Source of the DNA: Monodelphis domestica
Taxonomy: Eukaryota > Chordata > Mammalia > Didelphimorphia > Didelphidae
Direction of reading: 5' to 3'
Assembly (NCBI RefSeq): GCF_027887165.1
Contig: NC_077228.1
Coordinates: 380,258,492-380,322,491, forward strand
Length of the DNA stretch: 64,000 bases
The notes beneath the pieces were generated by a model, which worked only from the letters and a program-made list of their open reading frames with translations, was not told the origin of the DNA and ran no database searches. Both the position numbers and the translations under genes were made by a program. Positions 1-10,231 of the stretch are shown in pieces; position 1 is the stretch's first letter, and the number at the start of each line of letters is the position of its first letter.

Positions 1-59
1 TTTGAGATATGGGATACTGTGTACATTGTATTAGTTTAGTGGACTACTGTTTCTTTTAA

Positions 60-482
60 TTCTCTCTCTCCATCTTGAATCTTTCTTCACTCCCAAACTC
101 CTCTATTTGCCCTTTAAGGCCCTTTCATAGCCTAGCTCCAAATACCTTTCTAATATTCTTCTCACAGTGCTTCTTCTTGCCTAAAGGACTCCTTGCCCTT
201 CCTATATCTCAGCAAGCCATCTCCAATCTCCACATCTTTCCACTGACAGCCTCCCTTTCTTAGAATGTACTTTTTTCTCACATCTACCCTTGGGAATCCT
301 TTCCATCTTTCAAAATTCAGCTCATACATTATCTCCTTCATTAAACATTCTCTGATTTCCTATCTTTTAAGACCTCTTCCCTCACCCTCCACTACCAGAA
401 ACAAGACTTTTATTTATTTTGCATATACTTATTTATAAACATACAGTTTTCCCCAACAAAACCCTTGAGAGCAGACACTAAG
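60..482 (+). mobile_element. L2 LINE, 3' portion
   Basis: The strand reads as the C-terminal and 3' UTR part of a mammalian L2 element: a pyrimidine-rich stretch resembling 'aaggccctttcatagcctagctcc', then a stretch like 'cctttcaaaattcagctcatacat', ending with 'cccttgagagcagacacta', the degraded form of the L2 tail 'cttgagggcaggga'. The 62-codon open frame inside it is a relic, not a gene. Family assigned by recognition. Confidence 0.7.
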
Positions 483-546
483 TTGGCAATTATGTTTACT
501 GATTTGTTGATTGATTTTTCTTTCTTTGTCTTTGTTTTTTTCTTTT

Positions 547-747
547 ATTTTTTTAAGCCCTTATCTTCTATCTTAGAATTAATACTATATATTGGTTCCA
601 AGGCAGAAGAGCTGTACAGGCAAGGCATTGGGAGTTAAATGACTTACCCAGGATCACACAGCTAGGAAGTATCTGAGACCAGATTTGAACCCTGAACTAT
701 TCATTGCTAGGCCTGGTTCTCAATTCACTGAGCTACCTAGCTGCCCC
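547..747 (-). mobile_element. SINE1/WSINE1-like marsupial SINE
   Basis: Full-length reverse-strand copy. It opens with the complement of the A-rich tail (a T run, then 'aagcccttatcttctatctta'), passes through 'ggttccaaggcagaagag' and 'aggatcacacagctaggaag', and ends at the tRNA-like head 'gagctacctagctgcccc'. Ordinary member of the most numerous SINE family in the window. Confidence 0.9.
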
Positions 748-791
748 CTTTTTTCATCTTTGTTAAAAAAAAAAGTTTTGCTATTGTATGT

Positions 792-858
792 GGAAAGAAG
801 GAAAGAGGGAAGGAGAGAGAGAGACAGAGAGAGAGAGAGACAGTGAGAAACAAAGAAG
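792..858. repeat. GA-rich simple repeat
   Basis: Purine-only run of GAAAG, GGGA and GAGA units with two C interruptions. Confidence 0.85.
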
Positions 859-859
859 C

Positions 860-1885
860 ATTGATTATGCACATATTATGCATGTCACTGTACTAAGTGC
901 TTTACAAATATATCATCTGGTCTTTACAAAAACCTTAGAACAGTGATGAGAAGCCTTTTCAGCTTGGTGTGTCAAAATTCACCAGAAAACTGAGCATAAC
1001 TTGGGTAATGTGTCACTTCTAGAAAAAAAATAATTTCACAATATTTATAGTTTAAAGAACAAAAATATATAATTAGAATATATAACTGTATTTAATAAAC
1101 CAAAAACTAATTATTTAACTCACCTGCTTAGTGACTCCTTTGTTCATCTGTCAGTCATTTTCTTTTGTTGGTCTTGATATTATTTAACTTGTATGGGGTG
1201 CCATAAACTAAAATACGTGAGGGGAAGGGGGAATTCTTTAACTAACTTGCCTATTAGTGACTTTTTTGTTGCTGAATTTCATTGGCTAAATATTCAGTTG
1301 AAGGTTGGTATTTTGTATACTTCAAGCCCAAGCAAGCGCTACTAACTTCATCTGTCAATCTGTTTCTTTTGTTGGTTTTGGTATGATTTAACGCTGAGAA
1401 TAAGGTCTCAAAAGTACGTAGTGGGAAAAATTGTGAGTAAAGCCATTGCTATATTTTTCAAGGTGCTAAAAGTGTTTGGTAATCAGTTCCAAGCACTCCT
1501 CTGTTGCATGTGAGCTGGAGCCACACCAAGTCTTCTACCACCACAGGCCCACCCTGTGGTCTGGCTCCTTGCTTGGCCCTCACCCCTGTGGCCAGTGTGA
1601 GGAGCAGCCCTCTCCCTCAGGCCTGGCTGGGGCATGGCCACAGCCACAGCTGCATGTGCATGGCTCCCCAGGCAGGCCCCAAGGCACGCTGAGCCTATAT
1701 GTGGCTGCCTGTCATAAAAAATGGCTATACAATGGCTATGCATGTCAGTGCTGACATGTATGTCATAGGTTCGTCATCACGACCTTAGAAGATATATGCT
1801 ATTATTATCCTCATTTTACAGTTGAGGAAAATGAGGAAGATAAAATTTAAGTAACTTGTCCAGGATCACATAGCCACATAGCTAA
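860..1885 (+). mobile_element. MIR CORE-SINE split by a hAT transposon
   Basis: The left half (860-940) reads like MIR 'gcatgtcactgtactaagtgctttac'. The right half (1783-1885) resumes with 'gctattattatcctcattttacag' and 'agtaacttgtccaggatcaca'. The 842 bases between them are the hAT element at 941-1782. Removing that element and one copy of its 8-base duplication restores an uninterrupted MIR, so MIR was the target. Confidence 0.8.
941..1782 (+). mobile_element. Non-autonomous hAT DNA transposon, complete
   Basis: The left end is CAGTGATGAGAAGCCTTTT. The right end, AGGTTCGTCATCACGA, is its near inverted repeat. Flanking copies of CCTTAGAA (933-940 and 1783-1790) are a perfect 8-base target-site duplication, the size made by hAT transposases. 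The first 400 bases are AT-rich and the interior at 1540-1700 is GC-rich. Frames of 62-92 codons inside do not resemble a transposase, so movement must have relied on one supplied in trans. It resembles Charlie-type elements; the family name is not certain. Confidence 0.85.
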
Positions 1886-1892
1886 ATGGATG

Positions 1893-2085
1893 AGAGTTTG
1901 TGTGCTATAGTGGATAGGACACTACCCTTGGAATCAGGATAATATGAGTTCAATCCTGGCTCAGATACTTATTAGTTTTGTAAAACAGGACAAATCACTC
2001 AATCTCCTTTTGTCTTAATTGCCTCATCTTTAAAATGAAAGGATTGAACTGGAAGGTCTTTAAGGTTTCTTCTCTTTATGACTCC
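1893..2085 (+). mobile_element. THER1/MIR-type CORE-SINE
   Basis: Contains the landmarks 'ctatagtggataggacacta', 'gagttcaatcctggctcaga', 'tgcctcatctttaaaatg' and the tail 'ggattgaactggaaggtc', in the order of a THER1/MIR CORE-SINE on the plus strand. Confidence 0.7.
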
Positions 2086-2097
2086 TTGTAAAAACAA

Positions 2098-2447
2098 TCA
2101 AAAGGAAGAAAAGGAGAAAGAGAAGAAGGAGGAGGAAGAAGAGGAGAGGGAGGAGGAGGAAGAGGAAGGAGGAGAAGAAGAAGGAGAAGGAGAAGGAGAA
2201 GGAGAAGGAGAAGGAGAAGGAGAAGGAGAAGGAGAAGGAGAAGGAGAAGGAGAAGGAGAAGGAGAAGGAGAAGGAGAAGGAGAAGGAGAAGGAGAAGGAG
2301 AAGGAGAAGGAGAAGGAGAAGGAGAAGGAGAAGGAGAAGGAGAAGAAGAAGAAGAAGAAGAAGAAGAAGAAGAAGAAGAAGAAGAAGAAGAAGAAGAAGA
2401 AGAAGAAGAAGAAGAAAGAAGAAGAAGAAGAAGAGGAGGAGGAAAAA
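2098..2447. repeat. Compound polypurine microsatellite, (GGAGAA)n then (GAA)n
   Basis: About 350 bases of almost pure purine. A mixed GAGG/GAAGG lead-in is followed by a regular hexamer GGAGAA block from about 2181 to 2343 (some 27 units), a GAA triplet block to about 2416 and a mixed end. The open frames on both strands (Glu/Gly-rich, Ser/Phe-rich) are products of the repeat. Confidence 0.95.
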
Positions 2448-3352
2448 ATAATGTGAGGATAGAAACTCAATGTGACCTTAAGGCACTGCCTACCTGAGTA
2501 TGCCACATGGAAAGCCCCATTGGTCACACTTGTATTTGTTATACTCATACATACACGTGGGCAATAACACTCTCAAGTGGAAGCTTCATCTTCTAAAACA
2601 GAAGACTGATTGTGTACATGGGAAATTTGGAAGACTGATTCCTTCTTTCCTTTACACTTAGAAACAACCTCTTGAGCCTTTCTTTCCAAGGTAGCCAACA
2701 GGAAGCCTCTTCAATTAGCACTTGGTGTAATGTTCTACACATTGTGGGTCTTGAGAAATATTTGATGATGAAGGTGACTACCAACAAAGCTAAGATGTGC
2801 ATGCCCAAGTGTCTTTGATTTCAACCAACAGCTATGACTGCAGGGAATTTTATTTTATTTTTAACATAAAACATCCTGGAAATGTTTGTCTTGCCTGAGG
2901 ACTACCTCCTAAAACAAAAATTACTTTAACAACCATCCTGATTGTTTTCAAACCAGAAGTAATACTCATTATAGCAGAGGTAGAGTAATGAAGAGTCTGA
3001 TATATTTCGTGTACTGGAACAAGAATTTAATAAGGGGTACCCTAGAGGCCTGAAATGTTTTCTTAGCACACCTCCCAAAGAGTCTTACCACGCCCAGGGA
3101 GTAATTTCTTTACCAGGCTGGATGTTCCTGATTGTAGGTGAAAACATACTGTCATATACTTTCTTATCTAGAGCCTAATTTAACTTCAAAGGCAGTTTTT
3201 ACTCCTTCTTTGTGTGGGGTTTGGCAACTAATTAGCAAAGATTTAATGTTAGAGAAAAACTGAATACCCCACCACAGCAGAATTGAGATGTTTAAACTAC
3301 TTCCCTACATGCTTTATCTGAATGAAAAAATATTCGTCAGGAGCCCTCTAAC
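2448..3352. other. Unassigned non-coding sequence
   Basis: No recognisable repeat, RNA gene or credible exon. A 71-codon minus-strand frame at 2593-2808 has no recognisable domain. Confidence 0.5.
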
Positions 3353-3630
3353 TTCTTTCTCTGCCTCTCTCCTTCTCTCTCTTCCTCTCTTCCCCCACCC
3401 CCACCACTCCCCACTGTCTCTATACCTGTCACTGTCTCTCTCCTCTCCTCTCTCATTCTCTTTTTCTTGGTTTCTGTCTCTCAGCACAGAAACGCTTGCT
3501 AACTTCTGTCACAAAATCTGACTCAGTTTGTCCTCATTTTTCTTTTCCTCTCTCCTATCTCCCTTCATTTCTATATTTCTTTCTATCAGTCTCTCCTCTT
3601 CGTCTCTCCTATCTTTTCTCATTCTAGGTC
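3353..3630. repeat. Two pyrimidine-rich CT tracts
   Basis: Two TCTC/CCTC-rich tracts (3353-3485 and 3538-3630). Each ends in a similar segment, 'cagcacagaaacgcttgctaac' and 'cacagaagttgttgctaac'. This suggests an old degenerate tandem duplication with a period of about 160 bases. Confidence 0.6.
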
Positions 3631-3715
3631 TCTCTTCACAGAAGTTGTTGCTAACTATAAAAAAAAAAAAGCAAAGAAGTTGGGGTGTGGATACAAACTT
3701 CTCAAGTGTTTTGGT

Positions 3716-3958
3716 GTTTTCAGTCAAATCAGCTATATCTAACTCTTCTTGACTCCATTTGAGGTTTTCTTGGCAAAGTGACTGGAATGGTTTGCCATTT
3801 CCTACTCCAGGTCATTTTACAGATATGGAAACTGAGGCAAACAGGATTAAATGATTTGCCCAAGGTTGAACAGCTAGTAAGTTTCTGAGACCAAATTTGA
3901 ACTCCAATTTTATTGAGTCCAGACCCAGCGCTTATCCACTCTGCCACCTAGCTGCCCC
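3716..3958 (-). mobile_element. MAR1-like SINE
   Basis: Full-length reverse copy. It has the RTE-type tail complement, then 'ggttttcttggcaaag', 'tggtttgccatttcctactcc', 'cattttacagatatggaaac', and the head 'cactctgccacctagctgcc'. It lies directly beside a second copy in the same orientation. Confidence 0.9.
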
Positions 3959-3959
3959 A

Positions 3960-4172
3960 AATTGTTTTTCAGTCATGTTTGACTTTTTGTGACCCTATTT
4001 GTGGTTTTCTTAGCAAAGATATTGGAGTGGTTTATCCTTTCTTCTCTAGCTCATTTTGCAGATGAGGAATCTGAGGCAAAAAAGGTTTAGTGACTTTCAC
4101 ATTGTCAAACTAGCAGTAAATGTCTGAAGCTGCATCTAAACTCAGTTTTTGACTCCAGGACCAGCTGCCCAG
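3960..4172 (-). mobile_element. MAR1-like SINE, more diverged copy
   Basis: Begins 'tttttcagtcatgtttgac' with 'gtgaccctatttgtggttttc', and ends at 'gactccaggaccagctgccc'. It has the same order of landmarks as its neighbour but with more substitutions and a shortened head. Confidence 0.85.
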
Positions 4173-4235
4173 GGTTGTCCAAAAGCATACTGACTCCCTC
4201 AAGAGGCATTGAGGTGACCCCATGATGTTAATATT

Positions 4236-4335
4236 ATAGAAAGGATTTCTGTGCAGGCATGGTTTAGACTAGATTATTTCTGATGTCCCTTCCAACTCTG
4301 AAATCCTCTGACTTTGTGATCTGGTGATCTCTGAT
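4236..4335 (+). mobile_element. THER1-type SINE, 3' fragment
   Basis: Carries the tail landmarks 'tagactagattatttctgat' and 'cccttccaactctgaaatcc' found at the 3' end of THER1-type SINEs. Confidence 0.6.
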
Positions 4336-4354
4336 CTCCCTCGTGACTAAGAAC

Positions 4355-4850
4355 CTATGATACTACTACTAATAGTAGGTAGCATTTATATGGCACAGCT
4401 TGGTGGTGGAGTGGATAGAGTTTTAGGTCTGCTATCAGGAAAACCAAAGTTCAAATCCAGGATCAGACTTTTTTTTAAAATAGATGTGTGACCCTAGACA
4501 AGTCACTTAATCCTGTTTGCTTCAGTTTTCTCATCTATTAAATAAGCTGGTGAAGGAAATGGCAAATTACTCAAAATCAAGAAAACCCCAAAAGGGAGAC
4601 AAAGAGTCAGACATGACTGAAACCGCCCACCACCACCACAAATATTTCTTTAGCATTTTAAGACTTGCAATGTGCTTTTAACTCAGATGATCTTCAATTT
4701 AACTCTATGAGGTAGATGCTATTATGACCGTTTTACAGATGAAGGAATTGAGACAAAGAGATGTTATGGCTTGTCCTGGATCTCACAGCTAGCAAGGGTC
4801 TACTGCAGAATCTAGATTCCAGATCCCATGCTCCATGCTCACCTATCAAC
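4355..4850 (+). mobile_element. MIR CORE-SINE interrupted by MAR1
   Basis: The left part, 'gtaggtagcatttatatggc', lies before the MAR1 at 4395-4639. The right part resumes with 'tttagcattttaagacttgc', 'tctatgaggtagatgctatt' and 'gttttacagatgaaggaatt'. Together they read as one MIR. Confidence 0.75.
4395..4639 (+). mobile_element. MAR1-like SINE
   Basis: Complete forward copy: head 'cagcttggtggtggagtgga', middle 'gtgtgaccctagacaagtca', 'gtgaaggaaatggcaaatta', and RTE-like end 'gacaaagagtcagacatgac'. A CCACCACCAC run follows. Inserted in a MIR. Confidence 0.9.
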
Positions 4851-5187
4851 AGGATTTTAGCTGAGTGCTACTAGAATTGGATGGACACTGATGGGCATTC
4901 ACAGTAGAATTGGCAAATGACTAGGTTGAAATGCAAACCCTTTGGTAAGAGATGTCCTAACACTATCTTTATTTTTCAGTCCTGAGTCTATCATTATTTA
5001 TGCCCAGCTCTACCTCCAAGAATTGAGATCAATAAAAGTATTGAAATGCCATGAAAAAACAATAACAAGAAGGAAATGGGAAATATCAGAACCCTCAGGA
5101 GAACACATAGATTCCCAAGATTTTCAGTAAAGATTTTACAGGTGTATGAAGTGAATAAAGATAAAAATTATTAGAACATTGCCCATA

Positions 5188-5345
5188 TTCTTTTTTTTTC
5201 CTTCTTTGAATGAATGGGTGGCTTTTTTCTTCTATGGCGTTATCCTTTTTCTCTGCTTCTCAGTCTTTCTCTTCTCTTTCCCTCTTCTTTCTTTCTTTCT
5301 GTCTCCATCTCTGTTTCTTCATCTTTCTCCCTTTGTCCCCTTCTC
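5188..5345. repeat. Polypyrimidine tract
   Basis: T/C-rich stretch with CTTT and TCTC units, interrupted by a few purines. The two short overlapping frames are compositional. Confidence 0.7.
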
Positions 5346-6237
5346 CTCAACATAAAGGTAGAAAGAAAAATGGGAGGTCAAATTCCACATGGTGAATATT
5401 AATAATGGCTTCTAAGGAGTTTTGATCCTCCTATAAGCACACAAATTCAATTATAATATGTTTTCAGAGCAGCAGCAAAAAAAAAAATTTAACATTATTT
5501 CGTTATACGATAGTCTGTACTGTCTTCTTCAGGAGAAGCTAGTTTTCACAAGACAGAAAATAATGTTTTTAAATTTATGTGCCCTATCCCTACTCTCATT
5601 TATCCTAGATCACAGTCGAAGAACATAGAGCTTCATAAAAATCAACTCTCCCTGACGGAACACTTTCTCACAGACTTTTCTCTCTGAAACAGTCAGGCCT
5701 GTTTCAAAAAATATATTCTGGCTCAGATGTGTCATTCTCCATAAAGAGACCCTAAACCTTTGGCGGAATGCTTTCCTCTGTATATCCAAATTTAATTTGG
5801 GGATTTTTCTGTCAATATAAAATTGCATTTTATAAATAAGGATAGTTTGTTTTCTCTTCCTAATGACTGCTTCCAAAATTTTCAGCACAAAGCCTGTTTT
5901 AGCTCCACTGAAAGAGGTAGCTGGAGCCAGAAAACTTAGGCTCCCATCCCATGCTCAGCACAACACGTTTCCTATTTGGCAACAGCCACTTTTTCTTTAA
6001 CATGTTTAGACCGCAGCTCCTCCCGCAAAGATTACCATTAATGAATGTCTTCAGGTGAGTCACTGCCTATGATGGATGCATGTAAGACCTCTAGAGGGAG
6101 GACATATTGGGGAGAAATACTAAAACATTAGGAAATGTGGCTGGTCATCTGAGTCAGAAGATTGGGGACAATGCTAACATGAAAGAAAAGTTGTGGATCT
6201 TTTCAGAGAATATCTGACTACAGGAAATTTAAAGGAT
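5346..6237. other. Unassigned sequence with a consensus 5' splice site
   Basis: No repeat recognised. A 92-codon minus-strand frame (5610-5888) shows no known domain. At 6052-6061 the sequence is TTCAG/GTGAGT, a consensus splice donor, but no matching acceptor or coding exon could be identified. Confidence 0.4.
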
Positions 6238-6281
6238 CCTAAATTTAGAGTAGAAAAGGATTGTAAAAGTCATCAAATCCA

Positions 6282-6695
6282 GCAGTGTCAGATTCAAATA
6301 AAAATATATACGGACCACAGATTGACTTAAAAAAAACACAAATTGACATCATCTATATTGTACTTTTGTTAAGCATTTCCCAATCACAGATATATAGAGA
6401 TGTAGACATACATATATATATATACTTTTTTTAAACCCTTACCTTCTATCTTAGAATTAATACTAAATACTGGTTCCAGGGCAGAAGAACAATAAGAGCT
6501 AGGTCATTGGGATTAAGTGATTCGCCCAGGATCATACCTTTAAGAAGTGTCTGAAGTTAGATTTGAAGCCAGAACCTCCCATCCTGAGGACTGTCTCTTT
6601 ATCCACTGAGCCACTTAGTTGCCCTTCCCAATTTTATTTTAATCTGATTTGAACCCCCTGGGAGATATGTTGGGCCTCTAGTTTGACACCTGTGA
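6282..6695 (+). mobile_element. hAT-type MITE with a SINE1 inside
   Basis: The left end GCAGTGTCAGATTC and right end AGTTTGACACCTGTG are an imperfect inverted repeat of the CAGxGGTGTCAAA type. The interior reads 'cacagattgac' and 'aagcatttcccaat', then, after the SINE, 'ttttattttaatctgatttg'. Flanks CAAATCCA (6274-6281) and TTTATCCA (6696-6703) are a diverged 8-base duplication. Without the SINE it is about 210 bases and has no coding capacity. Confidence 0.65.
6425..6624 (-). mobile_element. SINE1/WSINE1-like SINE
   Basis: Reverse full-length copy from 'tttttttaaacccttacctt' to 'gagccacttagttgccc'. It is preceded by its expanded tail, a TA/CA-rich run (6395-6424). TTCCCAAT occurs on both sides and is a likely target duplication. 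Confidence 0.9.
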
Positions 6696-6854
6696 TTTAT
6701 CCAACCTCATTTTCCATTAAATTCCTCACTTTACAAATGAGGAAAATGAAGATTAGGGAAGTGGATTCATTCCTTTAAATTGTCCATTCAGATCACTAAG
6801 TAGCATATGGGATTTGAACCTAGTTCCTGGCTCTAAAACTAGTATGGTTTCTAA

Positions 6855-7535
6855 TGCTATTCAATTCAATTAAGCAAACATTAAACACTTACTGTGTACA
6901 GAGCAATTTGCTAGATACTGAGGCAGAGATAAAGTTTAAATATGACACCTTCCCTGTCCCCATGGAATTTACAATCTGGTATGGAGATAAGATAAATACA
7001 CAAATAATTGTATTATATAATACATTCATTGGAGAAGTACCAAACCAAGTGCTGCTGCATGAAGCCTGGAGGGGAAATGCTGTTACTAATAAGGCATGAG
7101 AGCAGAAATCATGGAAGGTTTCTTGGAAAAGATATCACTTCATTTGGATTTTAGAGAAGAGTGGGGAAATCTACAGGTGAAGAAAGAGAAGGAGGGCATT
7201 CTGGGCACAGGGAATGACACTGACAAAAGTGAAGAGAAGTCTAGGATAAATTCAGGACACAAAGAATAGTCCAATTTGGTTGGAATGTAGAAAGCATAAT
7301 GGGAGTAATGAGGGGCAAGACCCAGAAGAACAAAATGTGGACCTCCTTGAATCCCTGACCAAGGCACTTGATCCTTACTCTTTAGGCAATGGGGAGCCAC
7401 AAAACAGATCTTTGTATAATGATAGGGGTCAGTATTGGAGTATCATTTGAGGTAATGTGGGATGTATGGAAAAAGACTCTTAAAAGCAGTATTTGGGGAG
7501 GGGGACATGTTTAGGACTGGGCCAGTTGAAAGGAC
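6855..7535 (-). mobile_element. L2 LINE, 3' portion, reverse
   Basis: Complement of L2. It starts with 'gcaaacattaaacacttac' and 'ccccatggaatttacaatct', continues with 'ggcattctgggcacagggaa', 'tggttggaatgtagaaagca' and 'aggcaatggggagccacaaa', in the order expected for reverse L2. Frames of 81 and 86 codons inside are relics. Confidence 0.75.
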
Positions 7536-7587
7536 AGGCTCTCATTATGTGTCCAGCCATGAAAGAGTTAGATGAGATCTGGGACTA

Positions 7588-7712
7588 ATTTTTTTTTAAT
7601 TCTTCCCTTTTTCATAGAATCCATACTAAGTATGGTTTCCAAGGCAGAAGAGAGGTAAGGGCTAAGCAATGGAAGTTAAGTGACTTGCCCAGGCTCATAC
7701 AGCTAGTAAGTA
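7588..7712 (-). mobile_element. SINE1 fragment
   Basis: Tail and middle of a reverse SINE1 ('ggtttccaaggcagaagaga', 'agtgacttgcccaggctcat', 'cagctagtaag'). The tRNA-like head is missing. Confidence 0.8.
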
Positions 7713-7747
7713 TACATAGTAAGAGCTTAATAAATGTTTGTTTCCAA
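7713..7747 (+). mobile_element. L2 3' terminus
   Basis: Short L2 end with the signature 'catagtaagagcttaataaa' and 'tgtttgttt'. Confidence 0.5.
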
Positions 7748-7777
7748 CAGAAGAAATTGACCAATAAATCACAAAAT

Positions 7778-7900
7778 AATGGGATTGTAGAATTTAGAGA
7801 CAGAGCCTTAAAATTCACCTAGCCTTACCTCCTCACTTTATTAATGAGAAAGCTATAAAGTCCAGAAAAATGAAGTAATTTAAACTTCATGCTAGATTTC
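7778..7900 (+). mobile_element. MIR/THER CORE-SINE fragment
   Basis: Shows 'gtagaatttagagacagagc', 'ttcacctagccttacctcct' and 'cactttattaatgagaaag', the central CORE-SINE order. Confidence 0.6.
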
Positions 7901-7935
7901 TGTTACCTATATGAAAAACATCATAGCTTAAGAAA

Positions 7936-7936
7936 T

Positions 7937-7969
<33 letters not shown>

Positions 7970-7970
7970 A
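7936..7970. repeat. (TA)n(TG)n microsatellite
   Basis: Short TA run passing into about ten uninterrupted TG units. Confidence 0.95.
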
Positions 7971-8451
7971 TGTAAACACACACCTTTCAAATAATCTTAT
8001 TACTTGAATCTTGAATGGAGTTGGAAATAAACTCCTAAAGACTGAAATAAATTAAATGCAGATTTCTACTTTTAATATATCAAAAAATTTTGTTTTCAAA
8101 ATACATTTCTGCTTTATATACATTTTGGCTGTTTTTCTTCTACATGACATGAAAAGATCCTTCTTTGATCTGTGTCATCACAAGTTTGTGGAGCCCGAGA
8201 ACTTTCCACTGGAAATTCCAAATTCCTGAATTTGGTTCTCACTAATAGAATATGGAGAAATTCAAGACCTCGAAGCAAAAGTTTCAAAATTTTCAGAAAA
8301 ATTTCTAGGTACTTTCCAAACTGAAGTAGGTATAGAAATTGGATTATAAAGATATTTTCAAAAGAGAAGTATTATTTTCTTGGTTCATCATTCTACATTT
8401 TCTAGATTTGAAATTTAGTTGTTGTTTTTTAATTAATGATGGAATACGTTG

Positions 8452-8645
8452 TCTCTGGAGTTAAAGGACCTGGGGGCACTTACTCCCTATGTGGCCTTGG
8501 GGAAGTCATTTAATCTCCTTGAGTCTCAGTTTTCTCTTCTGTAAAAGGAAGGAATTATGATGAAATTATGAAATTGATGGCTTCTGAGAGCACTTCTAGT
8601 TCCACTTTCGACAATCTTATGTACCATTCCCTACTCAAATTATTC
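8452..8645 (+). mobile_element. THER1/MIR-type SINE
   Basis: Contains 'ctggagttaaaggacctggg', 'ccttggggaagtcatttaat', 'agtctcagttttctcttctg' and the tail 'gagcacttctagttccac'. Confidence 0.75.
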
Positions 8646-10231
8646 TTTGTTAATGGCACAGTAAATAAATATATTTCTAGCTTTGGAAAATTCAGAAGCT
8701 ACTAAGCTAATATTTACCCTTAAGGATTAGGGATGGGGAATGGGGGAAATAAAGTTACTCGAAAGTGTTGTCTCTTTTGCTCTGAATTCACCACCATTAT
8801 CTTTTACAGTTTTCCTAGGAAGACCAGATTAACAATTTTAATTAGCTCTCAGAACTAATTTCCAATAACTGGATCCATCCTCCAAAGCTAGATGGATTAA
8901 CTAAAGGGAATAAGCAAGAACTAGAAATAAATGCAGATCTTTGTAAAGTCTTAGAATACCTTTAGCAGAATCTAAAGGGAACCCTTATAGACCCTGTGGT
9001 TCCCAAGACCTATGGAAGCTAACTGGAAGGTTTTGTGTTCATTTTTCTTTACTTTCTAAAGGCATTGACCCATGACCAAAGCCTGCACTTCAGCCCTGGC
9101 CCAGTCATCTCACAAATGAATGCCCCAGGCCACTACATCTCCAAGGCTGCTACTGCTGGAAAACCAGTCTAAAGTAAAAACTCCTGAGGGTGGGTCACCA
9201 GCAGTGGCTTCCTCATAAGACAGACAGCAATGGCAAATAAATGGAGACTAAAATCAACCTATTTTGCCCAACCATTAAACAACTGGGGAAAAAATGTGAG
9301 CATTGGCCTTTAATGAATGAGCCACCTTTTCAAAGGAACAGGACTTCTGAAACCCCTTTATAAGCTTGCAGGAGCAAAGGAGGAGATAGCTAATGTAAAA
9401 AGAGAGAGATTGAAAAAAAAAAGTGTTTAGAGGCCCTAGCCCCTGGGTAAGGGGAGAGGAAGAAATGAATCCATTTACTGACTAACAAGAATCAGCATTG
9501 TTCAAGTTTTCCCTGCCAGTAAAAGCTGATGTTTACCTCCCTCCAGACAGAAGATGCCCTCTGCATTTGCTCCCAGGAAGAGTAGCCTTTTAATAAGGTT
9601 TTCGAGGGAGAAAATTCTGCTCATTTTATTCTTTCATTCTTCAAAAAAAAAACACTGAAATTTGTCTTCTTTTTCCTTATCACCATACAAAGTCTTGGGT
9701 ATTTGTATTTTGGTTTATTGGTTTATTAATTTTAAGGATTTGGGGTTTGTTTTTGAAGTCCTTTTACTTTAAGAATGTTTACATTCTTTTTCCTCAATCC
9801 TAGCTCATCAAAGGATGTGAAGAAACCATTCCCCAGAGCTCGGTCCTCAGCTGTTTTCTTCCCATGAGCTGATAAGGCCCAGCTGAGCTGCTGAGGGAAT
9901 TAGGGGAGAGGCAGAAATGAGGATCTCAGTCACCTGCCTCTCCCACCGCCTATGTGTCCTTCCTTCCACATGGAACGCTTCCTAGATCATGATAAATCTG
10001 GGATTCTGCTGACTGGTTGGCAAGCTTGCTGAGGGATGATTTATAAAGGCAGGGCCTCAGGAGGGAACCTAAGAGCCTTTCCAGACCATGTGTGACCTTC
10101 CCAGATTGGGGGCCCACAAACAAAAAGCAGCCAAGGCCTAGTTCAATGAGAGAGAATTCCAGATTCCCTGAGGAATCTGTAGGATTCCTCAGCTTGTGCT
10201 TTGGAGGAGTCAAATTCGGAGAGAAGGTTCA
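8646..10231. other. Long unassigned segment, possible conserved non-coding DNA
   Basis: About 1.6 kb with no recognisable transposable element, in contrast to the rest of the window, and with balanced composition at 9060-9400 and 9780-10225. A perfect 10-base hairpin lies at 10168-10192. An 87-codon minus-strand frame (9950-10213) has no recognisable domain. Whether any of it is conserved cannot be judged from one sequence. Confidence 0.4.
10168..10192. repeat. Perfect 10-bp inverted repeat
   Basis: CTGAGGAATC and GATTCCTCAG are exact reverse complements separated by TGTAG. It could form a hairpin or act as a dyad binding site. No function is assigned. Confidence 0.8.

Larger units (their letters stand above)
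6238..6850 (+). mobile_element. MIR/THER CORE-SINE carrying nested insertions
   Basis: Left part 'gattgtaaaagtcatcaaat' (6238-6281) and right part 'ccaacctcattttccattaa' (from 6701), running on through 'ctcactttacaaatgagg' to about 6850. The two parts join into a continuous MIR sequence once the hAT element at 6282-6695 and one copy of its target duplication are removed. Confidence 0.7.

Noticed and set aside
1476-1754. 92-, 86- and 62-codon frames
   Set aside because: They lie within the GC-rich core of a non-autonomous hAT element and overlap on both strands.
2060-2548. 162-codon minus-strand and 139-codon plus-strand frames
   Set aside because: They translate a GGAGAA/GAA microsatellite into Ser/Phe and Glu/Gly runs.
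9950-10213. 87-codon minus-strand frame as a coding exon
   Set aside because: No recognisable motif, and no acceptor or donor fits its ends convincingly.
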